DNA of 20,976 nucleotides, taken from 38-11 sp927435965 (GTDB taxonomy: Bacteria; Bacillota; Clostridia; Tissierellales; Dethiosulfatibacteraceae). The stretch lies in NCBI GenBank assembly GCA_927435965.1, contig CAKMKB010000100.1, positions 1 to 20,976 on the forward strand, written 5' to 3'. The notes below the pieces were generated by a model that did no database searches, was not told the origin of the DNA, and was given only the letters and a program-made list of their open reading frames with translations. Each line of letters opens with the position of its first letter. Within the stretch, counting starts at the first letter, position 1. The translations under genes and the position numbers were made by a program. Positions 14,625 to 20,976 of this stretch are shown piece by piece.

Positions 14625-16363
14625 ACCGGCTTAAGTGGTATTATGACTGTAAACTTAGAACCTACATCCACTTCGCTTTCTACCTTGATTATTCCATCAA
14701 AGTTCTTGACTATATGCTTAACGATAGCCAATCCAAGTCCTGTTCCTCCTTCAGCCCTGCTTCTGGACTTATCAGTCCTATAGAATCTCTCAAACAATCT
14801 GTCGATGTGTTTCTTTTCAATACCGATGCCATTATCCTCAACTGCTATGTAGAGTTTTGCTTCGTCTTTGATAGTTGTAATCTTCACTTCTCCACCGGGA
14901 TTGGTATATTTAACAGCATTGTCTATAAGATTAATCATCATTTGCTTGAATCTGTTCTTATCGCCCAAAACAGTCGCCTCATTATCAAATAAACACATAA
15001 TCTTAACGTCTTTTTCAGAAGATATGGTATTCATGATCTCTATGACCTCGTTGATTAAGTCATTGACCTTGAACATCTCTATGCGTCCTTTATTGTTTTC
15101 AACGTCCGACAAAAGCAATAAGTCATTGATTAGGTCTGTTAATCTGTCAGCCTCAATTTCAATGATTTCTAGAAATCGTTGCTTTGTTGCATTATCTAAT
15201 TCTTCCCTATCTTTGAGTAATTCTATATAGCCTTTTATAGATGTAAGCGGTGTCTTCAGCTCATGGGTTACATTTGTGACAAAATCCTTTCTGATTCTCT
15301 CAATTTTTCGAATTTCAGTGACATCCTGAATAACTAGCACTATGCCTTCCTTAAACTCATTGAACAATCCCTCATTGGAATAAAGATTAAACCTTAGAAC
15401 GCTGTCATTCATGACGATTTCCTTAATGGATGCTTTTCTTTCATTATAAAAATCTTCGATAAATTTATTGATTTCATAGTCTCTTAACAGTTCTATAAAT
15501 GGCTTGTTTTCCATTTCTGTAAATGATGCCCCTAAAAACTGTTCCGCTGACTTGTTGCAAAACACTAGTTTCCTGTTTTTGTCCAGTACCATGACACTGT
15601 TTAATATACTGGATAAAATCGAGCTCAAGTTGTTATTTGATCCCATTAATCGATCGCTCTTTTTTATGTTGTATGAATTCATCTCATTAAAATATCTGCA
15701 TAAATCTCCCAATTCATCATCTGAGTGATATTCTACATCTCCACTATTATACCCTGTTGAGATTCTTTTGGTTGAATTTGTAATAAGTCTGATTGGTTTA
15801 AGAATATAGGCTGCCAGCTTTGAAGACCATAAGTAGGACAATATTATTCCAATTCCAAAAACAACAATGATATAATTAACAATGTGATTGGAGAAAGAAT
15901 AAATGCTTGTCAAGGGATATGACGTACGGATAACAGATATATCATGATAGGAATCTGAAAATGGTATAGCAATATAGACCATTTGCGCTCTGACAGTTGT
16001 ACTGAATCTTATAGCTTGTCCAATTTGGCCTTCAATAGCAGACTCAAATTCTTCCCTGTCTCCATGGTTTGTCATTGTTGCGTGGTCATTATGAGAATCA
16101 TACTTTACATTGCCGTTCTTATCCATTAATGTAATTCTGATTCCATTGTTTATCTTGCTGATGAAAATATCATTCATCAAAGATACATAAGCATCAGATT
16201 GATTATTTTTTAAAACTGATTGTATCGTATAGGCATCACTTTTTATGTTTGTTATGACCTCATCAGTATAACTTGCTCTCAGGACCCATATCATCAGACC
16301 ATAAAAAATCACGCACAAAAAAAAGACCGCGCTAATAAAATACAGAAATATTTTTTTCTTCAT
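14621..16363 (-). CDS. PhoR/WalK-type sensor histidine kinase
   Basis: The 580-residue membrane sensor kinase has a first transmembrane helix at about 5-28 and an extracytoplasmic sensor domain at about 30-158, with a PAS/Cache-like look. The second helix is at about 160-182. A HAMP domain (about 183-235), a PAS domain (about 240-350), and the HisKA H-box with His367 in VTHELKTPLTSIKGY follow. The ATPase domain has NLIDNAVKYTNPGG (N box, about 478-491), DNGIGIEKKHIDRLFERFYR and TGLGLAIVKH. This layout matches PhoR/PnpS and WalK. The ATG shares one base with the stop of the response regulator, so the pair is coupled. The signal is unknown: phosphate limitation is the usual guess, but no pst genes are near. 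Confidence 0.92.
   Translation of the reverse strand: MKKKIFLYFISAVFFLCVIFYGLMIWVLRASYTDEVITNIKSDAYTIQSVLKNNQSDAYVSLMNDIFISKINNGIRITLMDKNGNVKYDSHNDHATMTNHGDREEFESAIEGQIGQAIRFSTTVRAQMVYIAIPFSDSYHDISVIRTSYPLTSIYSFSNHIVNYIIVVFGIGIILSYLWSSKLAAYILKPIRLITNSTKRISTGYNSGDVEYHSDDELGDLCRYFNEMNSYNIKKSDRLMGSNNNLSSILSSILNSVMVLDKNRKLVFCNKSAEQFLGASFTEMENKPFIELLRDYEINKFIEDFYNERKASIKEIVMNDSVLRFNLYSNEGLFNEFKEGIVLVIQDVTEIRKIERIRKDFVTNVTHELKTPLTSIKGYIELLKDREELDNATKQRFLEIIEIEADRLTDLINDLLLLSDVENNKGRIEMFKVNDLINEVIEIMNTISSEKDVKIMCLFDNEATVLGDKNRFKQMMINLIDNAVKYTNPGGEVKITTIKDEAKLYIAVEDNGIGIEKKHIDRLFERFYRTDKSRSRAEGGTGLGLAIVKHIVKNFDGIIKVESEVDVGSKFTVIIPLKPV
14627..14633 (-). terminator. Proximal half of the histidine kinase terminator, overlapping the gene end
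   Basis: On the minus strand TAAGCCG at 14633-14627 codes for the last residues of the kinase. It was the ascending arm of the hairpin whose other arm is now at 12912-12906, beyond the IS. In the present arrangement only CCG and CGG can pair across the right target copy, too short to terminate. Confidence 0.65.
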
Positions 16364-17052
16364 TATTTGATCTTATACCCTACCCCTCTTATAGTTTCAA
16401 TATATTCATTAGAACTATCATGCTCTTCAATCTTTTTTCTGATATGGCGTATGTGGACATCAACAGTTCTTGTTTCTCCAAAATAGTCATAGCCCCATAC
16501 CTGATTTAAAAGCTGGTCTCTTGTATAAACCTTTCCTTTATTCTCAGCTAAAAGCTTCAATACTTCGTACTCCTTCAGAGTCAATATAATCTGCTGATCA
16601 TTAATATATACTGAATGCTGTTTTTTATCGATAGTCATACTATTGACTACAATAATGTCCTCGTCATGCTTTAACTTATCACTTCTTCTTAGCTGAGCTT
16701 TCACTCTCGCGGTGAGTTCTTTTACACTAAAGGGTTTGGTGACATAGTCATCGGCTCCAATTTCAAGACCAAATATCTTGTCTGTTTCAGTGCCTTTAGC
16801 TGTCAACATTATGACTGGAATATCTTTTGTTTTCTCGTTTCGTTTCAGAACCTTACATACTTCAATGCCATCTATATTAGGTAACATCAAATCTAGAATA
16901 ACCAGGTCAATATTAGCTTCTTCTTTGATCATTGATATGGCTTCTTCACCATCTGTAGCAGTTATAACATCAAATTGATTCAGTTCCAGATTGAATCGTA
17001 TTAATTCCAATATGTTTTTCTCATCGTCTACAACTAAAATTTTAGAAGACAT
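16363..17052 (-). CDS. OmpR/PhoB-family response regulator, partner of the downstream kinase
   Basis: A 229-residue transcription regulator. The receiver domain (1-120) has acidic pocket residues Asp9-Asp10, phosphoacceptor Asp54 in VILDLMLPNIDG, the Thr in MLTAKG, and the conserved Lys in DDYVTKPF. The winged-helix DNA-binding domain (about 130-228) ends TVDVHIRHIRKKIEEHDSSN and YIETIRGVGYKIK, the classic OmpR/PhoB signature. An upstream ATG at 17079 gives nine extra residues, but the ATG at 17052 has GGAGG 5 nt upstream and starts the conserved fold directly (MSSKILVVDDE). By sequence it is PhoP/WalR-like. The kinase layout favours PhoP, but the call between the two is not certain. Confidence 0.93.
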   Translation of the reverse strand: MSSKILVVDDEKNILELIRFNLELNQFDVITATDGEEAISMIKEEANIDLVILDLMLPNIDGIEVCKVLKRNEKTKDIPVIMLTAKGTETDKIFGLEIGADDYVTKPFSVKELTARVKAQLRRSDKLKHDEDIIVVNSMTIDKKQHSVYINDQQIILTLKEYEVLKLLAENKGKVYTRDQLLNQVWGYDYFGETRTVDVHIRHIRKKIEEHDSSNEYIETIRGVGYKIK

Positions 17053-17126
17053 ATGTACCTCCAGTAGAGATTTCCTCATGTGAACCTACTGCACATTCTT
17101 AATGAAAACTCTTCTCTCTTAATAAT

Positions 17127-17155
17127 GATATACCACAATAAATCTGTCCTGTCAA
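17127..17155 (-). promoter_or_regulatory. Sigma-A promoter of the two-component operon
   Basis: On the minus strand a perfect TTGACA (17155-17150) and TATATC (17132-17127) are separated by 17 nt. The expected start near 17120 gives a leader of about 68 nt. The -35 box lies two bases beyond the nrdR stop, so the pair can be expressed independently of nrdR. Confidence 0.75.
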
Positions 17156-17156
17156 A

Positions 17157-17627
17157 CTAACTAATATCAACATTGTTGTTATTCATAATTTTTTTCAGCT
17201 CATCCATGAAGGTATTAATGTCCTTAAACTGCCTGTACACTGAAGCGAATCTGACATAAGCCACATCATCAAGATTTTTTAACTCTTCCATAACCATTTC
17301 TCCAATCTGATCAGTGGTGATCTCATTTTCCATAGTATTCTGGAGTTTTCTCTCAATGCTGTCAGTAATTGCCTCAATCTCTTTCAACGGAACGGGCCTT
17401 TTTTCACATGCTTTAATGATGCCATTTAAAATCTTTGTCCTGTTAAAAGCCTCTCTGGTTTTATCTTTTTTCACAACCACCAATTGGATGTTTTCAATTT
17501 TTTCATAGGTCGTAAATCTTTTTCCGCAATTGATACATTCCCTTCGTCTTCGGATTGTATGTCCTTCATCCGTTGGCCTTGTATCAATAACTTTTGTCTC
17601 CTCGAACTCACAATATGGACATTTCAT
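17157..17627 (-). CDS. nrdR: Transcriptional repressor NrdR
   Basis: NrdR represses ribonucleotide reductase operons by binding NrdR boxes in response to ATP/dATP. The 156 residues start MKCPYCEFEETKVIDTRP, with a zinc ribbon formed by Cys3, Cys6, Cys31 and Cys34, and the RRRREC-CGKRFTTYE block between and after. An ATP-cone domain covers about 46-136, with VVVKKDKTREAFNRTKI and DVAYVRFASVYRQF. Length and motifs are canonical. It lies after the ftsZ terminator, followed at once by the two-component promoter. I saw no clear promoter of its own, so it may depend on readthrough from ftsZ. No nrd genes or NrdR boxes are in the window. Confidence 0.97.
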   Translation of the reverse strand: MKCPYCEFEETKVIDTRPTDEGHTIRRRRECINCGKRFTTYEKIENIQLVVVKKDKTREAFNRTKILNGIIKACEKRPVPLKEIEAITDSIERKLQNTMENEITTDQIGEMVMEELKNLDDVAYVRFASVYRQFKDINTFMDELKKIMNNNNVDIS

Positions 17628-17647
17628 TCTTATATTCTCCTATACAA

Positions 17648-17673
17648 TAAAAAGAACTGAGTCAATCAGTTCT
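17648..17673 (-). terminator. Intrinsic terminator of ftsZ
   Basis: On the minus strand AGAACTGA (17673-17666) and TCAGTTCT (17660-17653) form a perfect 8-bp stem with a 5-nt loop, followed by TTTTATTG. It lies about 20 bases after the ftsZ stop. Confidence 0.88.
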
Positions 17674-17691
17674 GTCTACTTATTTCATGAG

Positions 17692-18801
17692 TTATTCTTT
17701 TTCAAAGCGAATCTTATCATCTGATTTAATGAAATTTGGTATATCTAGATTCCAGGAAGGTCTGGCGAAGCCATCACCTTTTATGGATCCATCTTTATTT
17801 GGTAAACCTTCTTTTGCATCCTTTAAAGGTTCTTTTAATTTCATTTTTTGTTCAGTAAAGCCAGTTGCAATAACTGTAACTTTGATAGAGTCACCCAGAC
17901 TCTCTTCTATATTGGCGCCAAAAATAATGTTAGCCTCAGGATCTGCTGACTCTGTGATAAGTCTTGCAGCGTCATTGATTTCATGCAATGCAATGTCTGA
18001 ACCACCGGTGATATTGATCAACACACCTCTTGCACCATTTATTGATGTTTCCAGCAAAGGACTCTTGATGGCTTGTTTAGCAGCGTTCAAAGCTCTGCTC
18101 TCACCGGTCGCATAACCAATACCCATGTGGGCAAGACCTTGTCCTGACATGATTGTTTTTACATCAGCAAAATCCAGATTGATAACAGCAGGTATCGCAA
18201 TCAAATCAGATATGCCTTGTATTCCCTGTTTTAAAACATCATCCGCTATATCAAAAGCCTCCAGCAAAGTAGCTTTCTTATCTGTTATTTCAAGTAATTT
18301 ATCATTTGGTATTATGATAATTGTATCTACATATTTACTCAGTTCATCAATGCCTCTCTGAGCGTTCTCCATTCTTTTTTTTCCCTCAAACATAAAGGGT
18401 TTGGTAACCACTGCCACAGTAAGAATATTTTGCTGCTTTGATAATTGAGCAATATATGGCGCAGCTCCTGTTCCGGTACCGCCACCCATCCCTGCAGTGA
18501 TAAACACCATATCGGTTTCTTCTAGCACTTCCTGTATCTCGCCTTTGCTTTCTTCTGCCGCTTTTAAACCGATATCAGGATTAGAACCAGCACCCAATCC
18601 ATTGGTTAGTTTTTCTCCAATTTGTATTCTATTATCTGATTTAGAATTGATTAAAGCTTGCTTATCAGTATTGACAGCAATAAAAGAAATTCCTTTGACA
18701 TCCGCATTGATCATTCTATTGACGGCGTTATTCCCACCACCACCTACTCCAATTACTTTTATTTTTGCTAATCCCACAGGGTCAACATCAAATTCGAACA
18801 T
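17692..18801 (-). CDS. ftsZ: Cell division GTPase FtsZ
   Basis: FtsZ polymerises into the Z-ring at mid-cell. This protein has 369 residues. It shows IKVIGVGGGGNNAVNRM at about 14-30, the tubulin signature GMGGGTGTGAAPYIA (104-118), the synergy (T7) loop in INLDFADVKTIM and the GIGYATGESRAL block. A short linker leads to the C-terminal peptide WNLDIPNFIK that would bind SepF (or FtsA). A further charged tail, DDKIRFEKE, follows. An upstream ATG (18843) would add 14 residues with no homology. The ATG at 18801 has GGGGAGG 6 nt before it and begins MFEFDVD. Neighbours are sbp upstream and nrdR downstream. No ftsA is present between sbp and ftsZ. Confidence 0.98.
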   Translation of the reverse strand: MFEFDVDPVGLAKIKVIGVGGGGNNAVNRMINADVKGISFIAVNTDKQALINSKSDNRIQIGEKLTNGLGAGSNPDIGLKAAEESKGEIQEVLEETDMVFITAGMGGGTGTGAAPYIAQLSKQQNILTVAVVTKPFMFEGKKRMENAQRGIDELSKYVDTIIIIPNDKLLEITDKKATLLEAFDIADDVLKQGIQGISDLIAIPAVINLDFADVKTIMSGQGLAHMGIGYATGESRALNAAKQAIKSPLLETSINGARGVLINITGGSDIALHEINDAARLITESADPEANIIFGANIEESLGDSIKVTVIATGFTEQKMKLKEPLKDAKEGLPNKDGSIKGDGFARPSWNLDIPNFIKSDDKIRFEKE

Positions 18802-18829
18802 ATTATACCTCCCCTTTTTGTTATATATA

Positions 18830-18838
18830 AGTATAGCA
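18830..18838 (-). promoter_or_regulatory. Extended -10 promoter candidate of ftsZ
   Basis: On the minus strand TGCTATACT (TGn plus TATACT) lies about 30 bases before the ftsZ ATG, with a TTAAAA -35-like hexamer 16 nt upstream of TATACT. It could give ftsZ expression beyond that from the ftsQ-DUF881-sbp transcript. Confidence 0.5.
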
Positions 18839-18853
18839 TACAACCATTGATTT

Positions 18854-19192
18854 TTAACTTATTTTATCATATTTAATTAACTTTTTGACAATGAGATTGA
18901 AATCATTAAAGATTTTTAGTCCGAAAGATAAAACGATAGCCAGATATAGTGATATGCCTAGCTCTTCACCTATAAAAGCCAAAAGACAAGCGAAGAGTAT
19001 TTCGGAGATAATTAGGATTCCTTCCTTGTAGATATTAAAATCCATGTTCTCATTTTTAATAATCCTTAGTAAACTCTGTAAAAGAATCAAAATAATCAAA
19101 GTCACATAGATTGTAAAAGTGGCACTATATGAGAAAGATAATGCCAATCCAAGTAATAAACCCATTGCCAAACCAATTATAGCGAATATCAT
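18854..19192 (-). CDS. sbp: Small basic protein Sbp (DUF1290)
   Basis: A 112-residue membrane protein. It has hydrophobic helices at about 2-20 and 24-42, a polar link with RIIKNENMDFNIYKEG, then two more helices (about 56-73 and 78-95) and a basic end. Sequence and position match Sbp/DUF1290, found between the DUF881 genes and ftsA-ftsZ in Firmicutes. The role is unknown. AAGGAAGG precedes the ATG. The next gene downstream is ftsZ, where ftsA would be expected. Confidence 0.85.
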   Translation of the reverse strand: MIFAIIGLAMGLLLGLALSFSYSATFTIYVTLIILILLQSLLRIIKNENMDFNIYKEGILIISEILFACLLAFIGEELGISLYLAIVLSFGLKIFNDFNLIVKKLIKYDKIS

Positions 19193-19231
19193 TCAATACA
19201 CCTTCCTTTATTTGTTTAATTCAGTCGATCA

Positions 19232-19897
19232 TCAATACTTTGGAATCAGAATAAAATCACTTTTCATGGTTTCAATTTCTAATCCATAAACATTCTTTAA
19301 ATTATAAGCATAAGTATTGGGAGCATTGATTGCTGCGGACAACAAGTCTTTGTTGCCTATCGCCTTAATGATAAATGGCGCACCAACGCTTTCCCCATTA
19401 ATTTTAATCAGAGGACCTACACAAACTATTTCAGTTTTTGCAAGAATTCTCTTTCCATTGATGGATATCGCTTCTGCTCCGGAGTCAATCAAATCGTTGA
19501 TGATCATGACCACATCAACATCATGCACCAAGTCGTAGTTTATATTTCTCTGTGTATTGGACTCATTGTCTGCTAATTTAATCAGCACACCTTCACCCCT
19601 GACATTGGTGTAGCCTGCAATGGCTTTTACTCTTTCAATCTCTTCCTCAAGATAACCTGCGATATATTCACTGTTATACTCAGATAACTGATATTTATTC
19701 AGGTCTCTACTGGTCATCACGATTAATGATTTAAGCCCTTCTATCTCGTTGTTGATAGCATTGAGCTCATTAGAAAAAATCGCTACCGAATTGACATTGA
19801 TAAAAGCATAGCTTTTTGAATCATTCATGATCTGTAGTCCAGCAAGAAACCCTATAATAACGGCTAAGGCCGTAATCCAAACTCTGTTTTTTGTCAT
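19232..19897 (-). CDS. DUF881 family protein, second copy (YlxX-like)
   Basis: A 221-residue protein with a single N-terminal membrane anchor (about 6-24: VWITALAVIIGFLAGLQI), a coiled-coil stretch (about 38-85) and a C-terminal DUF881 domain. The domain has TNVRGEGVLIKLAD, DLVHDVDVVMIINDLIDSGAEAIS-type and NGKRI blocks, and a terminal region with NVYGLEIE. It is paralogous to the preceding gene (19956-20660). In B. subtilis the equivalent pair is ylxW-ylxX between divIB and sbp. The function is not known. The ATG has only a weak ribosome binding site (GTGG/GGTG). Confidence 0.88.
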   Translation of the reverse strand: MTKNRVWITALAVIIGFLAGLQIMNDSKSYAFINVNSVAIFSNELNAINNEIEGLKSLIVMTSRDLNKYQLSEYNSEYIAGYLEEEIERVKAIAGYTNVRGEGVLIKLADNESNTQRNINYDLVHDVDVVMIINDLIDSGAEAISINGKRILAKTEIVCVGPLIKINGESVGAPFIIKAIGNKDLLSAAINAPNTYAYNLKNVYGLEIETMKSDFILIPKY

Positions 19898-19955
19898 TCT
19901 AACACCACACTTCTTTCTGATTGGTTATCAACAGGGTCATCATAATGGAGGATGA

Positions 19956-20660
19956 CTAGTAAGGCTGTGCATATCTAAATTCAAAAACCTTAATTTGTCT
20001 TTGTATCTCTATTTCATTAAGAACACTAACTTCCACCTGATAGTTGAGATTCTTCATCTCCCAGACAGCTCCACCTTTAAAATTCAACACTGATTCCAAA
20101 GTTTGGGTATTTCCAATCGCTTTAATCTCTATTGGGGGTAGTACTGAGACACCATTGATGTTCAGATAAGTGCCCACAGGTACTATTTCAGTATAATTTG
20201 TATGCCTTTGGCCGTTTATGGAGATGGCTTCAGCCCCTGCTGCATTAAGATTGCTAATTACCAATAATATGTATTCATAATTGTATACCAGATTATTTGA
20301 AAATTCTGTAAACTGATTTTCCGCAGGTGGATTATCCAGAGTCACAATAACTCCAGGTCCTTTCACATCTGTAAATCCCGCCATCATTCTAAACTTATTC
20401 AACTCATCCCTTAGTGATTTGATATATATACTCTCTTCGGCAGCGCTGTCCTCATACTCAGACAGTCTGGTCTCAAGTTCATCAAGGTCTTTTATCAGCT
20501 GTTCTTTTTCTTCGTTTGCATTTTTTATTTCACTTGTCAGTTGATTTATCTTCTGGGAGAAAACAATCCCTCCTGCAGTATCTCTGACTAACTGAAACTG
20601 CAAAGCAAGTACCAATCCTAAAACAATGCTGATTAACATTATAAAAATTCTATTCTTCAA
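19956..20660 (-). CDS. DUF881 family protein, first copy (YlxW-like), TTG start
   Basis: A 234-residue protein: membrane anchor at about 4-22, a clear heptad-rich coiled coil (about 33-85: SQKINQLTSEIKNANEEKEQ onwards), then the DUF881 domain. The domain has TDVKGPGVIVTLDNPP, a YNYEYILLVISNLNAAGAEA-type block, INGQRHTNYTEIVPVGTYLN and IKAIGNTQTLESVL. The longest frame starts at a TTG at 20681, but TTG at 20660 has GGAGG exactly 6 nt upstream. It yields MKNRIFIM, aligning with MTKNRVWI of the paralogue, so I chose it. The start then lies within the last codons of ftsQ. The first 41 bases of this gene are also present, inverted, at the right end of the window. Confidence 0.88.
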   Translation of the reverse strand: MKNRIFIMLISIVLGLVLALQFQLVRDTAGGIVFSQKINQLTSEIKNANEEKEQLIKDLDELETRLSEYEDSAAEESIYIKSLRDELNKFRMMAGFTDVKGPGVIVTLDNPPAENQFTEFSNNLVYNYEYILLVISNLNAAGAEAISINGQRHTNYTEIVPVGTYLNINGVSVLPPIEIKAIGNTQTLESVLNFKGGAVWEMKNLNYQVEVSVLNEIEIQRQIKVFEFRYAQPY

Positions 20661-20755
20661 GCTTGACCTCCATATCGCCAAAATCTATGTAAACCGGATT
20701 CTCACCTTTGGTGAAGTCTATTAAACCCATTACATCCTGATTATTTTTTATTCTA
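20620..20755 (+). repeat. Inner arm of a 136-bp perfect inverted repeat
   Basis: Reverse complement of 20841-20976 without a mismatch over 136 bases. It contains the end of ftsQ and the start of the first DUF881 gene in their native context, so this arm is the original. Confidence 0.95.
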
Positions 20756-20838
20756 TCACTTATTATCTCTTTGGTAAACAATATTTGATATTTCATATTT
20801 GAGCTGTAATCCAGTTTGATTAGTGTTCCATAGGTAGT
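20650..20838 (-). CDS. ftsQ: FtsQ/DivIB, C-terminal fragment
   Basis: On the minus strand a frame reads TTYGTLIKLDYSSNMKYQ, then ILFTKEIISDRIKNNQDVMG and LIDFTKGENPVYIDFGDM, ending EVKLEE and a TAG at 20652-20650. The YGTLIKL...K.....L pattern and the final iDv/P.Y segment are those of the DivIB/FtsQ C-terminal domain, and its place just before DUF881 is the standard one. Upstream of about 20840 the sequence turns into the inverted copy of this same region, where the frame meets a TAA after about 11 codons. So only about 60 native codons are present and the rest lies outside the window. Confidence 0.75.
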   Translation of the reverse strand, partial: TTYGTLIKLDYSSNMKYQILFTKEIISDRIKNNQDVMGLIDFTKGENPVYIDFGDMEVKLEE

Positions 20839-20840
20839 GG

Positions 20841-20976
20841 TAGAATAAAAAATAATCAGGATGTAATGGGTTTAATAGACTTCACCAAAGGTGAGAATCC
20901 GGTTTACATAGATTTTGGCGATATGGAGGTCAAGCTTGAAGAATAGAATTTTTATAATGTTAATCAGCATTGTTTT
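20841..20976 (-). repeat. Outer arm of the 136-bp inverted repeat, running into the window end
   Basis: An exact inverted copy of 20620-20755, cut by the end of the window. The arms are separated by 85 bases. At the turn, AGTG is shared by both templates (20836-20839 and the complement of 20757-20760), as in template switching at a microhomology. It duplicates ftsQ and DUF881 codons on the plus strand and ends the ftsQ frame prematurely, so I treat it as a chimeric extension. Confidence 0.92.

Noticed and set aside
19232..20660. Tandem DUF881 genes as an assembly duplication
   Set aside because: The two proteins are clearly diverged paralogues, and the pair matches ylxW-ylxX in B. subtilis.
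1..20976. A linear hairpin-ended replicon (telomere-like ends)
   Set aside because: Ends break yicC and ftsQ, no telomere resolvase or replication gene is present, and the content is ordinary chromosomal housekeeping genes.
1..20976. CRISPR arrays, tRNA or rRNA genes, prophage or defence genes
   Set aside because: No regularly spaced repeats, no tRNA-like cloverleaf and no such proteins were seen. Apart from the IS, all genes are housekeeping or regulatory.

Overview
The window is low-GC, densely packed DNA from a Firmicute, most likely a member of the Clostridia. The evidence is gene order and content: RqcH, YlmH, SepF, Sbp, two tandem DUF881 proteins, a PDZ/radical-SAM DUF512 protein and an ISLre2-type element, together with strong AGGAG-type ribosome binding sites and sigma-A-like promoters. 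Genus cannot be read from the sequence alone. Apart from rqcH and a small fragment at each edge, every gene is on the minus strand, so transcription runs from high to low coordinates.

Reading in the direction of transcription: (1) 20840-17692 is the end of a division cluster: the 3' end of ftsQ/divIB, two DUF881 genes, sbp and ftsZ, closed by a clear intrinsic terminator. (2) 17627-14621 holds nrdR and then a PhoP/PhoR-type two-component pair with its own promoter. (3) 14616-12918 is a complete ISLre2-family insertion sequence with imperfect terminal inverted repeats and an 8-bp target duplication. It has split the terminator hairpin of the histidine kinase gene. (4) 12840-2532 is one tight operon of 13 genes behind a good sigma-A promoter: DUF512 protein, der, plsY, gpsA, HlyD-like protein, yggS, sepF, yggT, ylmH, mtnN, lspA, rluD, pyrR. 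It joins ribosome assembly and translation quality control, phospholipid synthesis, Z-ring anchoring and lipoprotein processing. (5) 2524-788 is rqcH on the plus strand, convergent with pyrR and divergent from yicC. (6) 702-1 is yicC, broken by an inversion at the edge.

The order resembles the Bacillus subtilis divIB-ylxW-ylxX-sbp-ftsA-ftsZ ... ylmE-sepF-ylmG-ylmH-divIVA-lspA region, with notable differences. No ftsA lies between sbp and ftsZ. No spoIIGA-sigE-sigG follows ftsZ, and no spoIVA is beside gpsA. mtnN sits where divIVA would be expected.

Both ends of the window fold back on themselves. Bases 1 to about 70 carry the C-terminal codons of yicC on the opposite strand from the rest of the gene. 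Bases 20841-20976 are an exact 136-base inverted copy of 20620-20755. Each fold breaks a core gene, so these look like assembly or amplification chimeras at contig ends, not biology. I found no convincing undescribed system. The most interesting real biology is the IS in a terminator loop and the altered division-gene neighbourhood.
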